From the NCBI GenBank assembly GCA_963762165.1, contig CAVXJN010000001.1, forward strand, positions 868,001-932,000: DNA of 64,000 nt, in the 5' to 3' direction. Shown piece after piece: positions 51,090 through 60,023 of this stretch. This DNA is from CAVXJN01 sp963762165. GTDB taxonomy: Bacteria > Pseudomonadota > Gammaproteobacteria > JASBUN01. Position numbers and translations under genes: made by a program. Under the pieces are notes generated by a model. It had not been told where the DNA came from. It did no database searches and saw only the letters and a list, made by a program, of their open reading frames with translations. Each line of letters opens with the position of its first letter. Position 1 is the stretch's first letter.

Positions 51090-51767
51090 ATGTGCGGTCG
51101 ATACACTTTGACGGCGGACGCCAACGAACTCGCGGCCTATTTCGGACTCGACGCAGTACCCGAACTGGCGCCGCGCTTTAATATCGCGCCGACCAACCAG
51201 GTACCGATCGTGCGCACGGTGCCGGGGCTCGGCCGCCGTTTGGATCTGGTTCGCTGGGGACTGGTGCCGAGTTGGGCCAAGGATGTGAAAATCGGCAATC
51301 GCCTGATCAACGCCCGCGCGGACACGCTGGCCGAAAAACCTGCGTTTCGCAGCGCATTGCGTCACCGCCGATGCCTGGTTCCCGCGGACGGCTTTTACGA
51401 GTGGCGTCAGGAGGAATCGAAAAAGCAGCCGTACTGGATCGGATTCGAGGGACGCGCGATCTTTGCTTTCGCAGGGCTGTGGGAGCATTGGCAGAACCGC
51501 GACACCGGCGAGCGCGTGGAGTCCTGTACCATCATCACCACCGATGCCAATCAGGTCGTCGGGACGCTTCATGACCGAATGCCGGTGATCCTTCCCGAGC
51601 ACCACTACGATACCTGGCTCGACACGCAATTGAACGACACAAACACGGCACTCGCCTTGCTGCAGCCGCACAACGGCACCGATATGATTGCGTATGCCGT
51701 GTCGCGCAACGTCAACAATCCTCGCAACGACCGAATAGAGCTGTTGTCTCCGCTGGGTAGAGATTGA
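51090..51767 (+). CDS. SRAP (HMCES/YedK) abasic-site protein
   Basis: 225 residues from ATG 51090. Forms a DNA-protein crosslink at abasic sites in single-stranded DNA through the catalytic Cys2 (MCGRYTLT). Other signature parts are RFNIAPTNQVPIVR, WGLVPSWAKD, NRLINARADTLAEKPAFRSA, RCLVPADGFYEWRQEE and LHDRMPVIL, with the active-site Asn, Glu and His. Complete. It diverges from the CBS gene and appears to lack a ribosome-binding site. Confidence 0.96.
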   Translation: MCGRYTLTADANELAAYFGLDAVPELAPRFNIAPTNQVPIVRTVPGLGRRLDLVRWGLVPSWAKDVKIGNRLINARADTLAEKPAFRSALRHRRCLVPADGFYEWRQEESKKQPYWIGFEGRAIFAFAGLWEHWQNRDTGERVESCTIITTDANQVVGTLHDRMPVILPEHHYDTWLDTQLNDTNTALALLQPHNGTDMIAYAVSRNVNNPRNDRIELLSPLGRD

Positions 51768-51792
51768 TCCTCGACCCAGGCACCCAGGACGC

Positions 51793-52107
51793 TTACTCGC
51801 CGGTGATCTGCGGCGTACGGCATACGTAATCAAGCGCTTCTGTCACCTCGATCTCGTACTGCGATGCTGCCGGCACGTGAAACTTCTCACCGGCGCCATA
51901 TTCACTCCACTCCTGGGTGTCGGCCAGCTTCACCCGGCATCGCCCACGGATGATCTCCACGGTTTCCGGCCCGTCGGCGTTCATGCGGTGCAACCCGGGC
52001 TGCATCAAGGACATCGTGCGCAATTCGCCATCCGTCATGAGCGTGGTGACATTATCCCCGTGCGCCGCGGCATTGCCGAGGGTCGATTCCTTGTCACGAT
52101 CGATCAT
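51793..52107 (-). CDS. ppnP: Pyrimidine/purine nucleoside phosphorylase PpnP
   Basis: 104 residues from ATG 52107. Small cupin (DUF1255/YaiE) that phosphorolyses several nucleosides. The match extends over the whole length: NVTTLMTDGELRTMSLMQPG, ETVEIIRGRCRVKLADTQEW, GAGEKFHVPAASQYEIEVTE and ALDYVCR. It converges on the SRAP gene and lies directly after the BCCT transporter gene on the same strand, though no functional tie is known. Confidence 0.9.
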   Translation of the reverse strand: MIDRDKESTLGNAAAHGDNVTTLMTDGELRTMSLMQPGLHRMNADGPETVEIIRGRCRVKLADTQEWSEYGAGEKFHVPAASQYEIEVTEALDYVCRTPQITGE

Positions 52108-52130
52108 AATCCGATTCTCCACTCGCCGTT

Positions 52131-54152
52131 TTACATGCCGCGTTCCTGGCTTGGCTCCCACCAGCGCAGACGGTCGCTGTATTCTTGCATGAAATGTTCA
52201 ATGATCTGGTTCCGGTCGTAGCCCATCACGTCGTAGCGCAATGATCCGCTGCGCAAATAGACCTCCGCGTGATGATATGCGGGATCGTCGGATGCCTTCG
52301 GCGTCCATTCCGGGAAGGCAAACGCGGGCCGCTTATAGGTCCGTGCGCGCACCGAGTAATAAAACTCTTCGACGCCCTTGTGGAAAACGGTGAGCGAAAC
52401 CGCATCCGGCTCCAGTTCCGCTTGCACAACCCGGTCGTGCTTTTGCAGTTCCTCCGAAACAGATGTTAGCGCCGGGGCGACTGTATTCTGCAAATAGTCG
52501 CAGACGTCTGCGCGGCTTCGCTGGGCGACACGGGCGCGTTTTCGGTGCTCGTGCAAGACGTCCTCCAACGTGCTGCGCCAGCCGTGGCTGGGTACCTGTT
52601 CGGGGTGCGACTCCGGCTGCCAATCCATTCGCGGCACCCTGGCAATCCGTTCCTGACGCAACCCTTTCACCAAGTTATAGCAGATGAACAGCAGTACCAG
52701 CGCGAATGGCAGACCGGTGGTGATGGCCGCGGTCTGCAGTGCTGTCAAACCTCCGGCGACCAACAGCACGGCGGCCACTGCGCCTTCCGTCAGCGCCCAG
52801 AAGATCCGCTGGGGTATGGGCGGATCCGGATCGCCGCCGGCGGTCAGAATGTCGATCACCAAGGAACCGGAATCCGAGGACGTCACAAAAAACGTCACCA
52901 CCAGCAAAGTCGCGACCACGGAGGTAATGGCGGCCCACGGCAGGTGTTCCAACATCACGAACAGCGCCACCGGCAGATTGGTCTGTACCGCCGTGGCGAT
53001 ACTCGCATCGCCCTGGAACATCTCGAAGTACAGCGCCGTGTCGCCGAACACGCTCAGCCAGGCAAAACTCACGCCGACCGGGACCAACAACACCCCGGCA
53101 ATGAATTCGCGGATGGTGCGACCACGGGAGATGCGGGCGATGAACATGCCAACGAACGGCGACCAGGCGATCCACCAACCCCAGTAGAACAATGTCCACT
53201 TGGCCTGCCAATCGGATTCCTGAAAGGCGTACATCTGAAAAGTGCGAGTTACCAGGCTACCAAGGTAAGAACCGACGTTCTGCACGAACGAGTCCAGCAA
53301 AAAAACGGTCGGACCCAGCGCCAGCACGAACAAGAACAGCAATATGGCCAAGCCGAGATTGAGTTCGCTGAGCCGCCGAATACCGGTATCCAAACCGAGC
53401 ACGACGGACGTGGTGGCCATTAGTGTGATTACCACGATCAGAACCAACTGCACCCAGAGCGCAACCGGAACTCCGGCGACGTGATTCAATCCAGCATTGA
53501 TTTGCATGACGCCAAGCCCCAGCGACGTGGCGACACCGAACATGGTCCCGAGAACGGCAAAGATATCGACCATATTGCCGATCGGCCCATATATGCGTTC
53601 GCCGAGAATGGGGTAAAACGCAGACCGTATGGTCAGCGGCAATTCGTGCCGGAAGGAAAAATAAGCCAGGGACAAGCCGACGACGATATAAATCGCCCAG
53701 GCATGGAACCCCCAGTGGAAAAACGTGAGCTTCATGGCCTCGCGCGCCGCGTCGGCAGTCCCGCCAGGCCCCACCGGCGGCGAAGCGTAATGCAGGATCG
53801 GTTCAGCCACGCTGTAGAACATCAGGCCGATACCCATGCCGGCCGAAAACAACATCGCGAACCAGGAAGCGTAACTGTAGTCGGGCTCCGAATCGTCCGG
53901 ACCGAGCTTGATTCGACCGTAGCGGCTGAAAAACAGCCAGATCACAAACGCCAGAAAGAACGCCACAACGGAGATATACAACCAGCCGAGTCGTTCGACG
54001 ATAAAGCCTTGCACCAACGCGAATACTTTGGTTGCGTTTTCGGTGAATAACGCACCGTAGGCGACTACTAGCAGAATCAATGCGGCAGATACAAAAAAGA
54101 CTATGGGATTGACCCGCATGCCCATGAGTGTCGTATTGGTTTTGTTTGGCAT
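52131..54152 (-). CDS. BCCT-family choline/betaine-type osmolyte transporter with cytoplasmic C-terminal domain
   Basis: 673 residues from ATG 54152. Twelve-span betaine/choline/carnitine transporter: NPIVFFVSAALILLVVAYGA, SAGMGIGLMFYSVAEPILHY, the Trp-rich substrate site WGWWIAWSPFVGMFIARISR, RTIREFIAGVLLVPVGVSFA and VTSSDSGSLVIDILTAGG. A soluble C-terminal domain of about 170 residues (LEDVLHEHRKRARVAQRSRA, PEWTPKASDDPAYHHAEVYL) resembles the osmosensing tail of BetT-type carriers. Likely imports choline or glycine betaine with sodium or protons during osmotic stress. The next gene on the strand (ppnP) starts 23 bases on. Confidence 0.94.
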   Translation of the reverse strand: MPNKTNTTLMGMRVNPIVFFVSAALILLVVAYGALFTENATKVFALVQGFIVERLGWLYISVVAFFLAFVIWLFFSRYGRIKLGPDDSEPDYSYASWFAMLFSAGMGIGLMFYSVAEPILHYASPPVGPGGTADAAREAMKLTFFHWGFHAWAIYIVVGLSLAYFSFRHELPLTIRSAFYPILGERIYGPIGNMVDIFAVLGTMFGVATSLGLGVMQINAGLNHVAGVPVALWVQLVLIVVITLMATTSVVLGLDTGIRRLSELNLGLAILLFLFVLALGPTVFLLDSFVQNVGSYLGSLVTRTFQMYAFQESDWQAKWTLFYWGWWIAWSPFVGMFIARISRGRTIREFIAGVLLVPVGVSFAWLSVFGDTALYFEMFQGDASIATAVQTNLPVALFVMLEHLPWAAITSVVATLLVVTFFVTSSDSGSLVIDILTAGGDPDPPIPQRIFWALTEGAVAAVLLVAGGLTALQTAAITTGLPFALVLLFICYNLVKGLRQERIARVPRMDWQPESHPEQVPSHGWRSTLEDVLHEHRKRARVAQRSRADVCDYLQNTVAPALTSVSEELQKHDRVVQAELEPDAVSLTVFHKGVEEFYYSVRARTYKRPAFAFPEWTPKASDDPAYHHAEVYLRSGSLRYDVMGYDRNQIIEHFMQEYSDRLRWWEPSQERGM

Positions 54153-54268
54153 TGGCCTTCCTTCGGCGGGACCACTGCGGGAGAAATGCAACTGTTTTTA
54201 AAATCCGCTTGCGTCATTTCTGCCCCAGGCACTGTAGCAACTCAGCTGCGTGGGGCACAACCTGGCCG

Positions 54269-54964
54269 CTACCACGGAATGCGGCTGCCATCGATATCGA
54301 AGAAACCACCGGAATCCGCCAGTGTCAGGCCGTCAAGAATACGGCGAATGTGGCGCACAGATTCTTCTACTGTGATTTCCGCATTAGGGCCGCCCATATC
54401 GGTCAACACCCAACCCGGGTGCAACAAGACGATGATTGCGCCCCGCGGGCGCAGATCGATGGCGGCACTGCGCATGGTCATGTTCAGCGCCGCTTTGGCC
54501 GACCGGTACACGTAACTGCCGCCCGAGCCGTTGTCTTCGATACTGCCCATCTTGCTGCTCATGGACGCGATCACTTTGCGCCGGCCGGCGAGTACGTTGT
54601 CCAGCAGCGCTTCGGCCATCTTCATCGGAGCGATCGTGTTGACCGCAAATGCATCGAGCCAGCGCTGCGGGTCGGTGTTGCCGAAACGGGCATCCGATTG
54701 GCCATAGCTGCCGGCATTGTTAAGCAGAATCTCCAATGCTTTCCCAGCCAGCGCCGTACTCAGACGCTCGATGTGATCCATACGCGTGACGTCGAGTTCG
54801 TGGACTTGAACCAACTCGCTGCTATCCGCCAACTGCGTCAGTTCCACAGCGCCTTCCGGGTCCCGGCAGCAGGCGATTACCTCCCACCCTAAGTACGCGT
54901 ATTGGCGCGTCATTTCCAAACCGAGGCCACGATTGGCACCAGTGATCAGAATTGTCTCCGGCAT
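54269..54964 (-). CDS. Short-chain dehydrogenase/reductase
   Basis: 231 residues from ATG 54964. Classical SDR: the TGANRGLGLEMTRQYAYLGW cofactor motif, NNAGSYG, a Ser in the VIASMSSKMGSIEDNGSG segment, and the catalytic YxxxK in YVYRSAKAALN. The C-terminus VLLHPGWVLTDMGGPNAEIT matches the C-factor (CsgA-like) subgroup, which often acts on short carbonyl substrates. Substrate unknown. It diverges from sodB. Confidence 0.9.
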   Translation of the reverse strand: MPETILITGANRGLGLEMTRQYAYLGWEVIACCRDPEGAVELTQLADSSELVQVHELDVTRMDHIERLSTALAGKALEILLNNAGSYGQSDARFGNTDPQRWLDAFAVNTIAPMKMAEALLDNVLAGRRKVIASMSSKMGSIEDNGSGGSYVYRSAKAALNMTMRSAAIDLRPRGAIIVLLHPGWVLTDMGGPNAEITVEESVRHIRRILDGLTLADSGGFFDIDGSRIPW

Positions 54965-55064
54965 ACATCCTCCGGTTGCCTGTAGATGAATCGACACAAG
55001 GCGCTGCAAGCGTGATTGCGCCTACTACAGTGTGGGCACATTTCGAAATCTCGCACGCAACTTT

Positions 55065-55070
55065 TATAAT
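55065..55070 (+). promoter_or_regulatory. Candidate sodB -10 element
   Basis: A perfect TATAAT lies 99 bases upstream of the sodB ATG. A partial -35-like TTTCGA lies about 17-18 bases further upstream, at about 55041-55046. The predicted leader of roughly 90 bases is AT-rich at first and could carry a small-RNA target, as known for sodB in other bacteria. Confidence 0.55.
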
Positions 55071-55169
55071 GTTAGAATATTGCCATTCATATTGACGGGG
55101 CCGCGGTTGTCGCTGCAACACGGCTTCTGGACCGACTCCGATCACCACAACCTGAAGGAGAGTATTGCC

Positions 55170-55754
55170 ATGGAACACAAGCTTCCCGAGCTCCCGTATC
55201 CAAAGAACGCCCTGGAACCGCACATTTCCGCGGAGACGCTGGAATTCCATCATGACAAGCATCACGCGACCTATGTGACCAAGCTGAACGGCCTGATTCC
55301 CGGCACCGAGTTCGAAAATATGGAACTCGACGATATCGTCAAGAAGGCGCCCGCGGGCGGCGTTTTCAATAACGCAGCCCAGGTCTGGAATCACACCTTT
55401 TACTGGAATTGCATGGCACCCAATGGTGGCGGCGAACCCAGCGGCGCCCTGGGCGATGCGATCAAGAAGGCATACGGCTCCTACGAAAAATTCAAAGAAA
55501 AATTCGGCGAAATGGGCGCCAACAACTTTGGCTCCGGCTGGACCTGGCTGGTGAAGAAATCGGACGGTTCAGTGGAGATCGTCAATACCAGCAATGCCGC
55601 CAATCCCATGACCGACGGAGTGACGCCGCTGCTCACCTGCGACGTCTGGGAACACGCCTACTACATCGACTATCGCAACGCGCGTCCGAAATACATCGAA
55701 GCGTTCTGGAAAGTCGTCAATTGGGATTTCGCCGGCAAGAACTTCGGCGGCTGA
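55170..55754 (+). CDS. sodB: Superoxide dismutase [Fe]
   Basis: 194 residues from ATG 55170, with AAGGAG at 55155-55160. Metal ligands are visible: the His in LEFHHDKHHATYV and in NHTFYWNCM, and DVWEHAYYIDYRNARP. The sequence starting LPELPYPKNALEPHISAET and the Gln/Gly signature around GSGWTWLVKK fit the iron form. Followed at once by a strong terminator. Intact. Confidence 0.97.
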   Translation: MEHKLPELPYPKNALEPHISAETLEFHHDKHHATYVTKLNGLIPGTEFENMELDDIVKKAPAGGVFNNAAQVWNHTFYWNCMAPNGGGEPSGALGDAIKKAYGSYEKFKEKFGEMGANNFGSGWTWLVKKSDGSVEIVNTSNAANPMTDGVTPLLTCDVWEHAYYIDYRNARPKYIEAFWKVVNWDFAGKNFGG

Positions 55755-55776
55755 TCGGCACCGCCGATCCGATACC

Positions 55777-55805
55777 AAAGGCGGGCCCAGGGCCCGCCTT
55801 TTTTT
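55777..55805 (+). terminator. Rho-independent terminator after sodB
   Basis: Ten-base stem AAAGGCGGGC/GCCCGCCTTT with loop CCAGG, ending in a T-run of seven (55799-55805). It begins 22 bases after the sodB stop. The clearest intrinsic terminator in the window; the A-run before it may let it serve the minus-strand gene at 55810 as well. Confidence 0.93.
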
Positions 55806-55809
55806 ATCT

Positions 55810-56127
55810 TCAGTTGCCGAGCGACAGGTAATACGGCACCCAGGCGAGCGCAAATGCCGACGCCAGAACCAAGTCCACCCACAGCACGCTGCGGGCGCGC
55901 AGACGCTGACTGGACTCCGTATCGATGCTCATGACCCAGGTCATGAACATATCCATCAGCAAGCCGAGAAACACCAGCGGCGCAAGCGCCGGAACCAGCA
56001 GCGTGGTTACCAGCGGCCAGCCTTCCAACACCGGCGAGCCGCCCGAGACGGGCCGCATCGCCAGGAACAACAATGACACAATCACCAACCCCATCCGCAA
56101 ACCGCCGAGTTGTTGCACGATCTTCAC
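55810..56127 (-). CDS. Small integral membrane protein
   Basis: 105 residues from ATG 56127 with about three membrane segments (MGLVIVSLLFLAMRPVSGG, VTTLLVPALAPLVFLGLLMD and VLWVDLVLASAFALAWVPYY). Between the second and third lies the basic segment SIDTESSQRLRARS. Family unknown. It is between the sodB terminator and the FHA gene, divergent to the latter. Confidence 0.65.
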   Translation of the reverse strand: MKIVQQLGGLRMGLVIVSLLFLAMRPVSGGSPVLEGWPLVTTLLVPALAPLVFLGLLMDMFMTWVMSIDTESSQRLRARSVLWVDLVLASAFALAWVPYYLSLGN

Positions 56128-56281
56128 GAGTCTCTCCTATCGCAGCCGCGCACCATTATAACGACGCGGTCGCCACAGCGGGTCGCAATAATGCCATGGC
56201 AGCGTCACGCACGCGCGGTTGACAGTCCGCGCACAGACGCCAACAATCGCTATGGTTACATTCGGTAAAGACAGGCCTGCG

Positions 56282-56914
56282 ATGGACCCCAACCGGTCGC
56301 CACGAATCGTAATAGAACTCGGACCCGCCGGCACGTTGGAGCACGCCCTGGCGCGCGGCACCACCACGATCGGGCGCCAGGTGGACAACGACATCCGCCT
56401 CGAAGATCCTACCGTAAGCGGTCATCACGCACAGATCGTCTGGATCTATGACGATCCTTATCTTCAGGACCTAGGCAGTACCAACGGCAGCTTTGTCAAT
56501 GACCAGCGGGTCGGCCGCCAGGATCTGCACGACGGCGACCTGATCCGGGTGGGCCGCCAGCAGATGCGGTTTCAGGGCACCGGCGACCCCGCCCCGCGGG
56601 CGCCCAGGGCCAAGCCGGCTCCGTTCGCCTCGGACCCGACGCCGACGCCGCGCCGATCCGGTGGCTTGCGCGACAACACCTTGAGCTTCGAACAGGTTCG
56701 TGGTCTGGTGCAAAGCGCCCGCGGCGGCTCCGGTCCGTTTATCCCGGCGGAAATTCATTGGGTAGCGCAGGACGCGGCCGGCACCTGGTGGGGATTCGAG
56801 CACCGCCCGCATCCGGGCGGCAGTGGTTGGCGGGAAATGGATATGAGCAGCTTCGTGAAGCTCGGCCGGGGGCGGCCCAACCCCAATTGGCGCGTCAGCC
56901 TGCAGAAAGTCTGA
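56282..56914 (+). CDS. FHA-domain protein with unknown C-terminal domain
   Basis: 210 residues from ATG 56282 (ATG 56252 also in frame). FHA domain: GTTTIGRQVDNDIRLEDPTV, SGHHAQIVWIYDDPYLQDLG, STNGSFVNDQRVG and GDLIRVGRQQMRF. A Pro/Arg-rich linker follows, then a Trp-rich C-terminal region (AEIHWVAQDAAGTWWGFEHR, GWREMDMSSFVKLGRGRPN) that I do not recognise. The FHA core closely resembles that of the protein at 43.1-43.9 kb. It probably reads phosphothreonine on a partner. It converges on the 328-residue unknown protein. Confidence 0.85.
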   Translation: MDPNRSPRIVIELGPAGTLEHALARGTTTIGRQVDNDIRLEDPTVSGHHAQIVWIYDDPYLQDLGSTNGSFVNDQRVGRQDLHDGDLIRVGRQQMRFQGTGDPAPRAPRAKPAPFASDPTPTPRRSGGLRDNTLSFEQVRGLVQSARGGSGPFIPAEIHWVAQDAAGTWWGFEHRPHPGGSGWREMDMSSFVKLGRGRPNPNWRVSLQKV

Positions 56915-56936
56915 CCGCGCCGTTCGCGGCGGGATA

Positions 56937-57923
56937 TCAGGCCGCGGCGGCCCGCCGGTCCTCGGCGCGGGAAATACGCCAGGATTCGGTTTTACGGCTA
57001 TAGGACAACCGGTAATCAACCAGGGCCTTGGCGCGCCGGAGCCGGTTCATCTGCTCGTGAAAGCGGATCAGCGCCAATTTCGGCGCGCAGGCATCGCGCA
57101 GCTTGCGTTCGCTGATCACCAATCGGTCCTGGTCCTGCAATGCGTTGCTGAGATACCGCCGCAATGCGGCACGCAATTGCGGCGATTCCAGAGACTCGGA
57201 CTTCCGGTCTCGAGACGCCGATTGCGAGCGCCCGCCGGCGCCTTGGGAGACGGTCGCCGGCACCTGCTCAGGGCCGGGACGAGGCACTGGGGCAGAGACC
57301 GGGGCGGAGTCGGCCCGGGACTGCGACTGCCGCGCTTTTTGCGCGACGCCGGGCGGTAACGAGGCGCGGCGCTCGCCGCCTGCGCTTGCCGGGGCATGGA
57401 CACGCCGGGGCGCAGTGGCGCCGACGATGCGCTCCACCGGCTCGGTAGCCGCGATCATGGCCCGCAATTGAGAATGCCAGTATTTCGCCAAGCGCAAATC
57501 GGCGATGGTCAATTCGTGCGCCGGCGCGTGATGGTCGCGGGCTTCGATCCGCAATCGTACCTCGCCGGTCGGTTCCGCCCGCGGGCGGCCACGGCCAACC
57601 GCTTCGAACGAGGAGCCCCGCTCGACGCGGCTGACGGACTTGCCGTCGACCCACAATTCCGAAGCGCACAGATCCGCGAAAGGGACCACGTGCAAGCGCA
57701 CCGTCTGGGTTTCGGCACAGATGACGCAGAGGGCCTGATTGCGATCATCTACGGCCAACGCCCGGCGTCCTGCCGGCAGGCGCCGTTCCGGGCGGATCCC
57801 AGGCAATTTGGCCAGCGCATCTTCCACCGCACGGCAGCGAGTGGCTTCCGTGCGCAATGCAAGCAGCAGTACCGACAACAAGCCGGCGGACATGACGCTG
57901 ACGATGTACAGATAACCCGGCAT
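56937..57923 (-). CDS. Membrane-anchored protein of unknown function with Arg/Pro-rich linker
   Basis: 328 residues. One N-terminal membrane span (LYIVSVMSAGLLSVLLLALR), a soluble part with two Cys (ALCVICAETQTVRLHVVPFA, DLCASELWVDGKSVSRV), a disordered linker of about 100 residues, and a helical basic C-terminus (AALRRYLSNALQDQDRLVIS, LALIRFHEQMNRLRRAKALV). Not recognised. It converges on the FHA gene with 22 bases between stops and could function with it, but there is no direct evidence. Confidence 0.65.
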   Translation of the reverse strand: MPGYLYIVSVMSAGLLSVLLLALRTEATRCRAVEDALAKLPGIRPERRLPAGRRALAVDDRNQALCVICAETQTVRLHVVPFADLCASELWVDGKSVSRVERGSSFEAVGRGRPRAEPTGEVRLRIEARDHHAPAHELTIADLRLAKYWHSQLRAMIAATEPVERIVGATAPRRVHAPASAGGERRASLPPGVAQKARQSQSRADSAPVSAPVPRPGPEQVPATVSQGAGGRSQSASRDRKSESLESPQLRAALRRYLSNALQDQDRLVISERKLRDACAPKLALIRFHEQMNRLRRAKALVDYRLSYSRKTESWRISRAEDRRAAAA

Positions 57924-58034
57924 TCGGCCGCCCTCCTCAAAGAGCTGGTCTTGGCTTGGTGTTCATTGCACCAAAAGCCAGGCCCCGGGACGGCGAGACA
58001 CGTCACATTTCTGAAAAATCCTTTGCGCACGTGG

Positions 58035-59615
58035 TTATTGCTGGGCGAAATAGCGCTCCAGATATTCATCGAACGACAAATCCGTATTCGCCTCGAGGTC
58101 GTGCTGGCGCTCCAGAGCGCGGTCGGCTTCCTCCTCGAAAAATCGGCGCCGCTGATCGGTCAAGGTGCGCGCATTGAAATAGTCGTAATGCTGGCGGGAC
58201 ATGCGCATCGCGAACTGGAAAAAGCTCTCCTGATTGGCCCGCATTTCCGCAAGCATGCGGGCCGAGGGCGTGCGGTCCGGATCGCGAAGCGCCTCCTGTT
58301 GCTGACGCAAGGCATCGCTGTAGGGCGAACCCATCTTTTCGCCGTCGAGCAGGCCGCAGATGTCGATCAGCTGCTCGCACAGCTCGAGGCCCCAATCCTT
58401 GAGACTGATCTCGGCCCCGTTGCGGGAGAGCATCAGCTCCGGGTCGCGGCCGCGGTGCGCGGCGGCGAGTTCGTTTTCGTCGATCTCGATTCGTTCGCGC
58501 TCGTTGAGCGTCGGGCTTTCGTGAAGCAGACAAAACAACAGAAACGCCTCAATAAAATAGATTTGCTGCTCATGGATGCCCAGCGGGTCGAAGGCATTGA
58601 CGTCCAGGGAGCGCAGTTCCACGTAGCGCACGCCACGCCGTCGCAAAGCGAGGGTGGGCTTCTCGTTGCCGCGCGGCACCTGCTTTGGGCGAATCGTGCT
58701 GTAATATTCGTTCTCGATCTGCAGCACATTGGCGTTCAGCTGACGATATTCGCCGTCCACCTTCACCCCGATCTTGGCGTACTCGGCACAGGGCGTGGAG
58801 ATTGCGCAGCTCAGACTGTCGATATAGGCCTCCAGGTTGTCATAGCAGGCTTTGATGCCGACCTTGTTTTCCTGGTTGTTCTGATAACCGATGTCCCCCA
58901 TGCGCAACGAGGTGGCATAGGGTTGGAAATAGGTGTTGGCATCGAAGTGGTCCATGGCGCCGTTCGACTCGCCCAGGAACGACTTGCACACTGCCGGCGA
59001 TGCGCCGAACAAATAAGGCATCAACCAGCCGAACCGCTGGAGATTGCGGATCAGACCCATGTAACTGTCGGATACGAAAGTTTGAAACGGCCGCCGGTCT
59101 CCTTCGAAATCCTGCAGCAGCCGCCAGAAGCCGTCCGGGAATGAATAGTTGAAATGCACGCCCGCGATCACCTGCATGGTGCGCCCGTAGCGATAGCCCA
59201 GGCCGCGCCGGTAGACGGTCTTCATCAATCCCGGGTTGGAACGCCCGTAACGGGCGATCGGAATGCTGGTTTCGCCGCGCACCACGCAGGGCATACTGGT
59301 AGCCCATAACAATTCGTCCCGCAGTTTGCTGTACACGAATTGCTGGGTCTCGCATAAAAACTGCAGCGCCTCGCGCATGTCAGTGAACGGCGGCGTGATC
59401 AGTTCGATCAGCGCTTCCGAATAATCGGTTGTGATGTAGGGATGGGTCAGTGCCGATCCGAGCGCGCTCGGATGAGTTGTCTGCGCGATCGAGCCTTCGA
59501 CGTTGACGCGCAGACTTTCTTTTTCCAGCCCGATTCGCCGATCCTTTAGAAAACCACGTTCAGCCGTACGTGCGAAGCGGGATAACCGCTGGCGTGCAAG
59601 ATGATACGAAGACAT
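58035..59615 (-). CDS. gshA: Glutamate-cysteine ligase
   Basis: 526 residues from ATG 59615. First step of glutathione synthesis. Gammaproteobacterial GshA type: FLKDRRIGLEKESLRVNVEG, YITTDYSEALIELITPPFTD, GRTMQVIAGVHFNYSFPDGF, GESNGAMDHFDANTYFQPYA, LRRRGVRYVELRSLDVNAFD and the C-terminal MRMSRQHYDYFNA. Complete and of normal length. It diverges from the patatin-like gene over about 400 bases. Confidence 0.96.
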   Translation of the reverse strand: MSSYHLARQRLSRFARTAERGFLKDRRIGLEKESLRVNVEGSIAQTTHPSALGSALTHPYITTDYSEALIELITPPFTDMREALQFLCETQQFVYSKLRDELLWATSMPCVVRGETSIPIARYGRSNPGLMKTVYRRGLGYRYGRTMQVIAGVHFNYSFPDGFWRLLQDFEGDRRPFQTFVSDSYMGLIRNLQRFGWLMPYLFGASPAVCKSFLGESNGAMDHFDANTYFQPYATSLRMGDIGYQNNQENKVGIKACYDNLEAYIDSLSCAISTPCAEYAKIGVKVDGEYRQLNANVLQIENEYYSTIRPKQVPRGNEKPTLALRRRGVRYVELRSLDVNAFDPLGIHEQQIYFIEAFLLFCLLHESPTLNERERIEIDENELAAAHRGRDPELMLSRNGAEISLKDWGLELCEQLIDICGLLDGEKMGSPYSDALRQQQEALRDPDRTPSARMLAEMRANQESFFQFAMRMSRQHYDYFNARTLTDQRRRFFEEEADRALERQHDLEANTDLSFDEYLERYFAQQ

Positions 59616-60023
59616 GCGCTGCCCTGTTGACCCTAACAAGCGCGCCGCCGTGAAACGTGGCGTCGGCGCGGCACGTCGGATGCCGTTACCACGTAACTCG
59701 GTAGGCGACATCGCCCTCTGCGCGTCATGCCCTGGAGAGCATCGAATCTCGCAGTGCTGCGGGACCGCGATCCGCGTCGCGGCCCGTGGCATGTATGCCG
59801 CGGCCTGACGCGCCATACACGAGCGCGGCCTGGTCCGCCATTGCCGCAGATCGAGGTCGGATCTGTTCAGCGCTGAACACGGGGTAATATCGCCGCTTGA
59901 GCGGCGCAAAGTAGCGCATTATAGACCAAACGTCCGGCGCCGGCAGTGCCAGATTTGCAGTCGAAACCAAGGGGAATACACAATGATCGATGTTGCAGGC
60001 GCAAGCGGTTCAGTGGCCATGCC

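Noticed and set aside
57396..59144. A 582-codon plus-strand frame opposite gshA and its neighbour
   Set aside because: It is the complement of GshA, which is a complete recognised gene; the plus-strand product has no family feature. Long antisense frames are common at this GC content.
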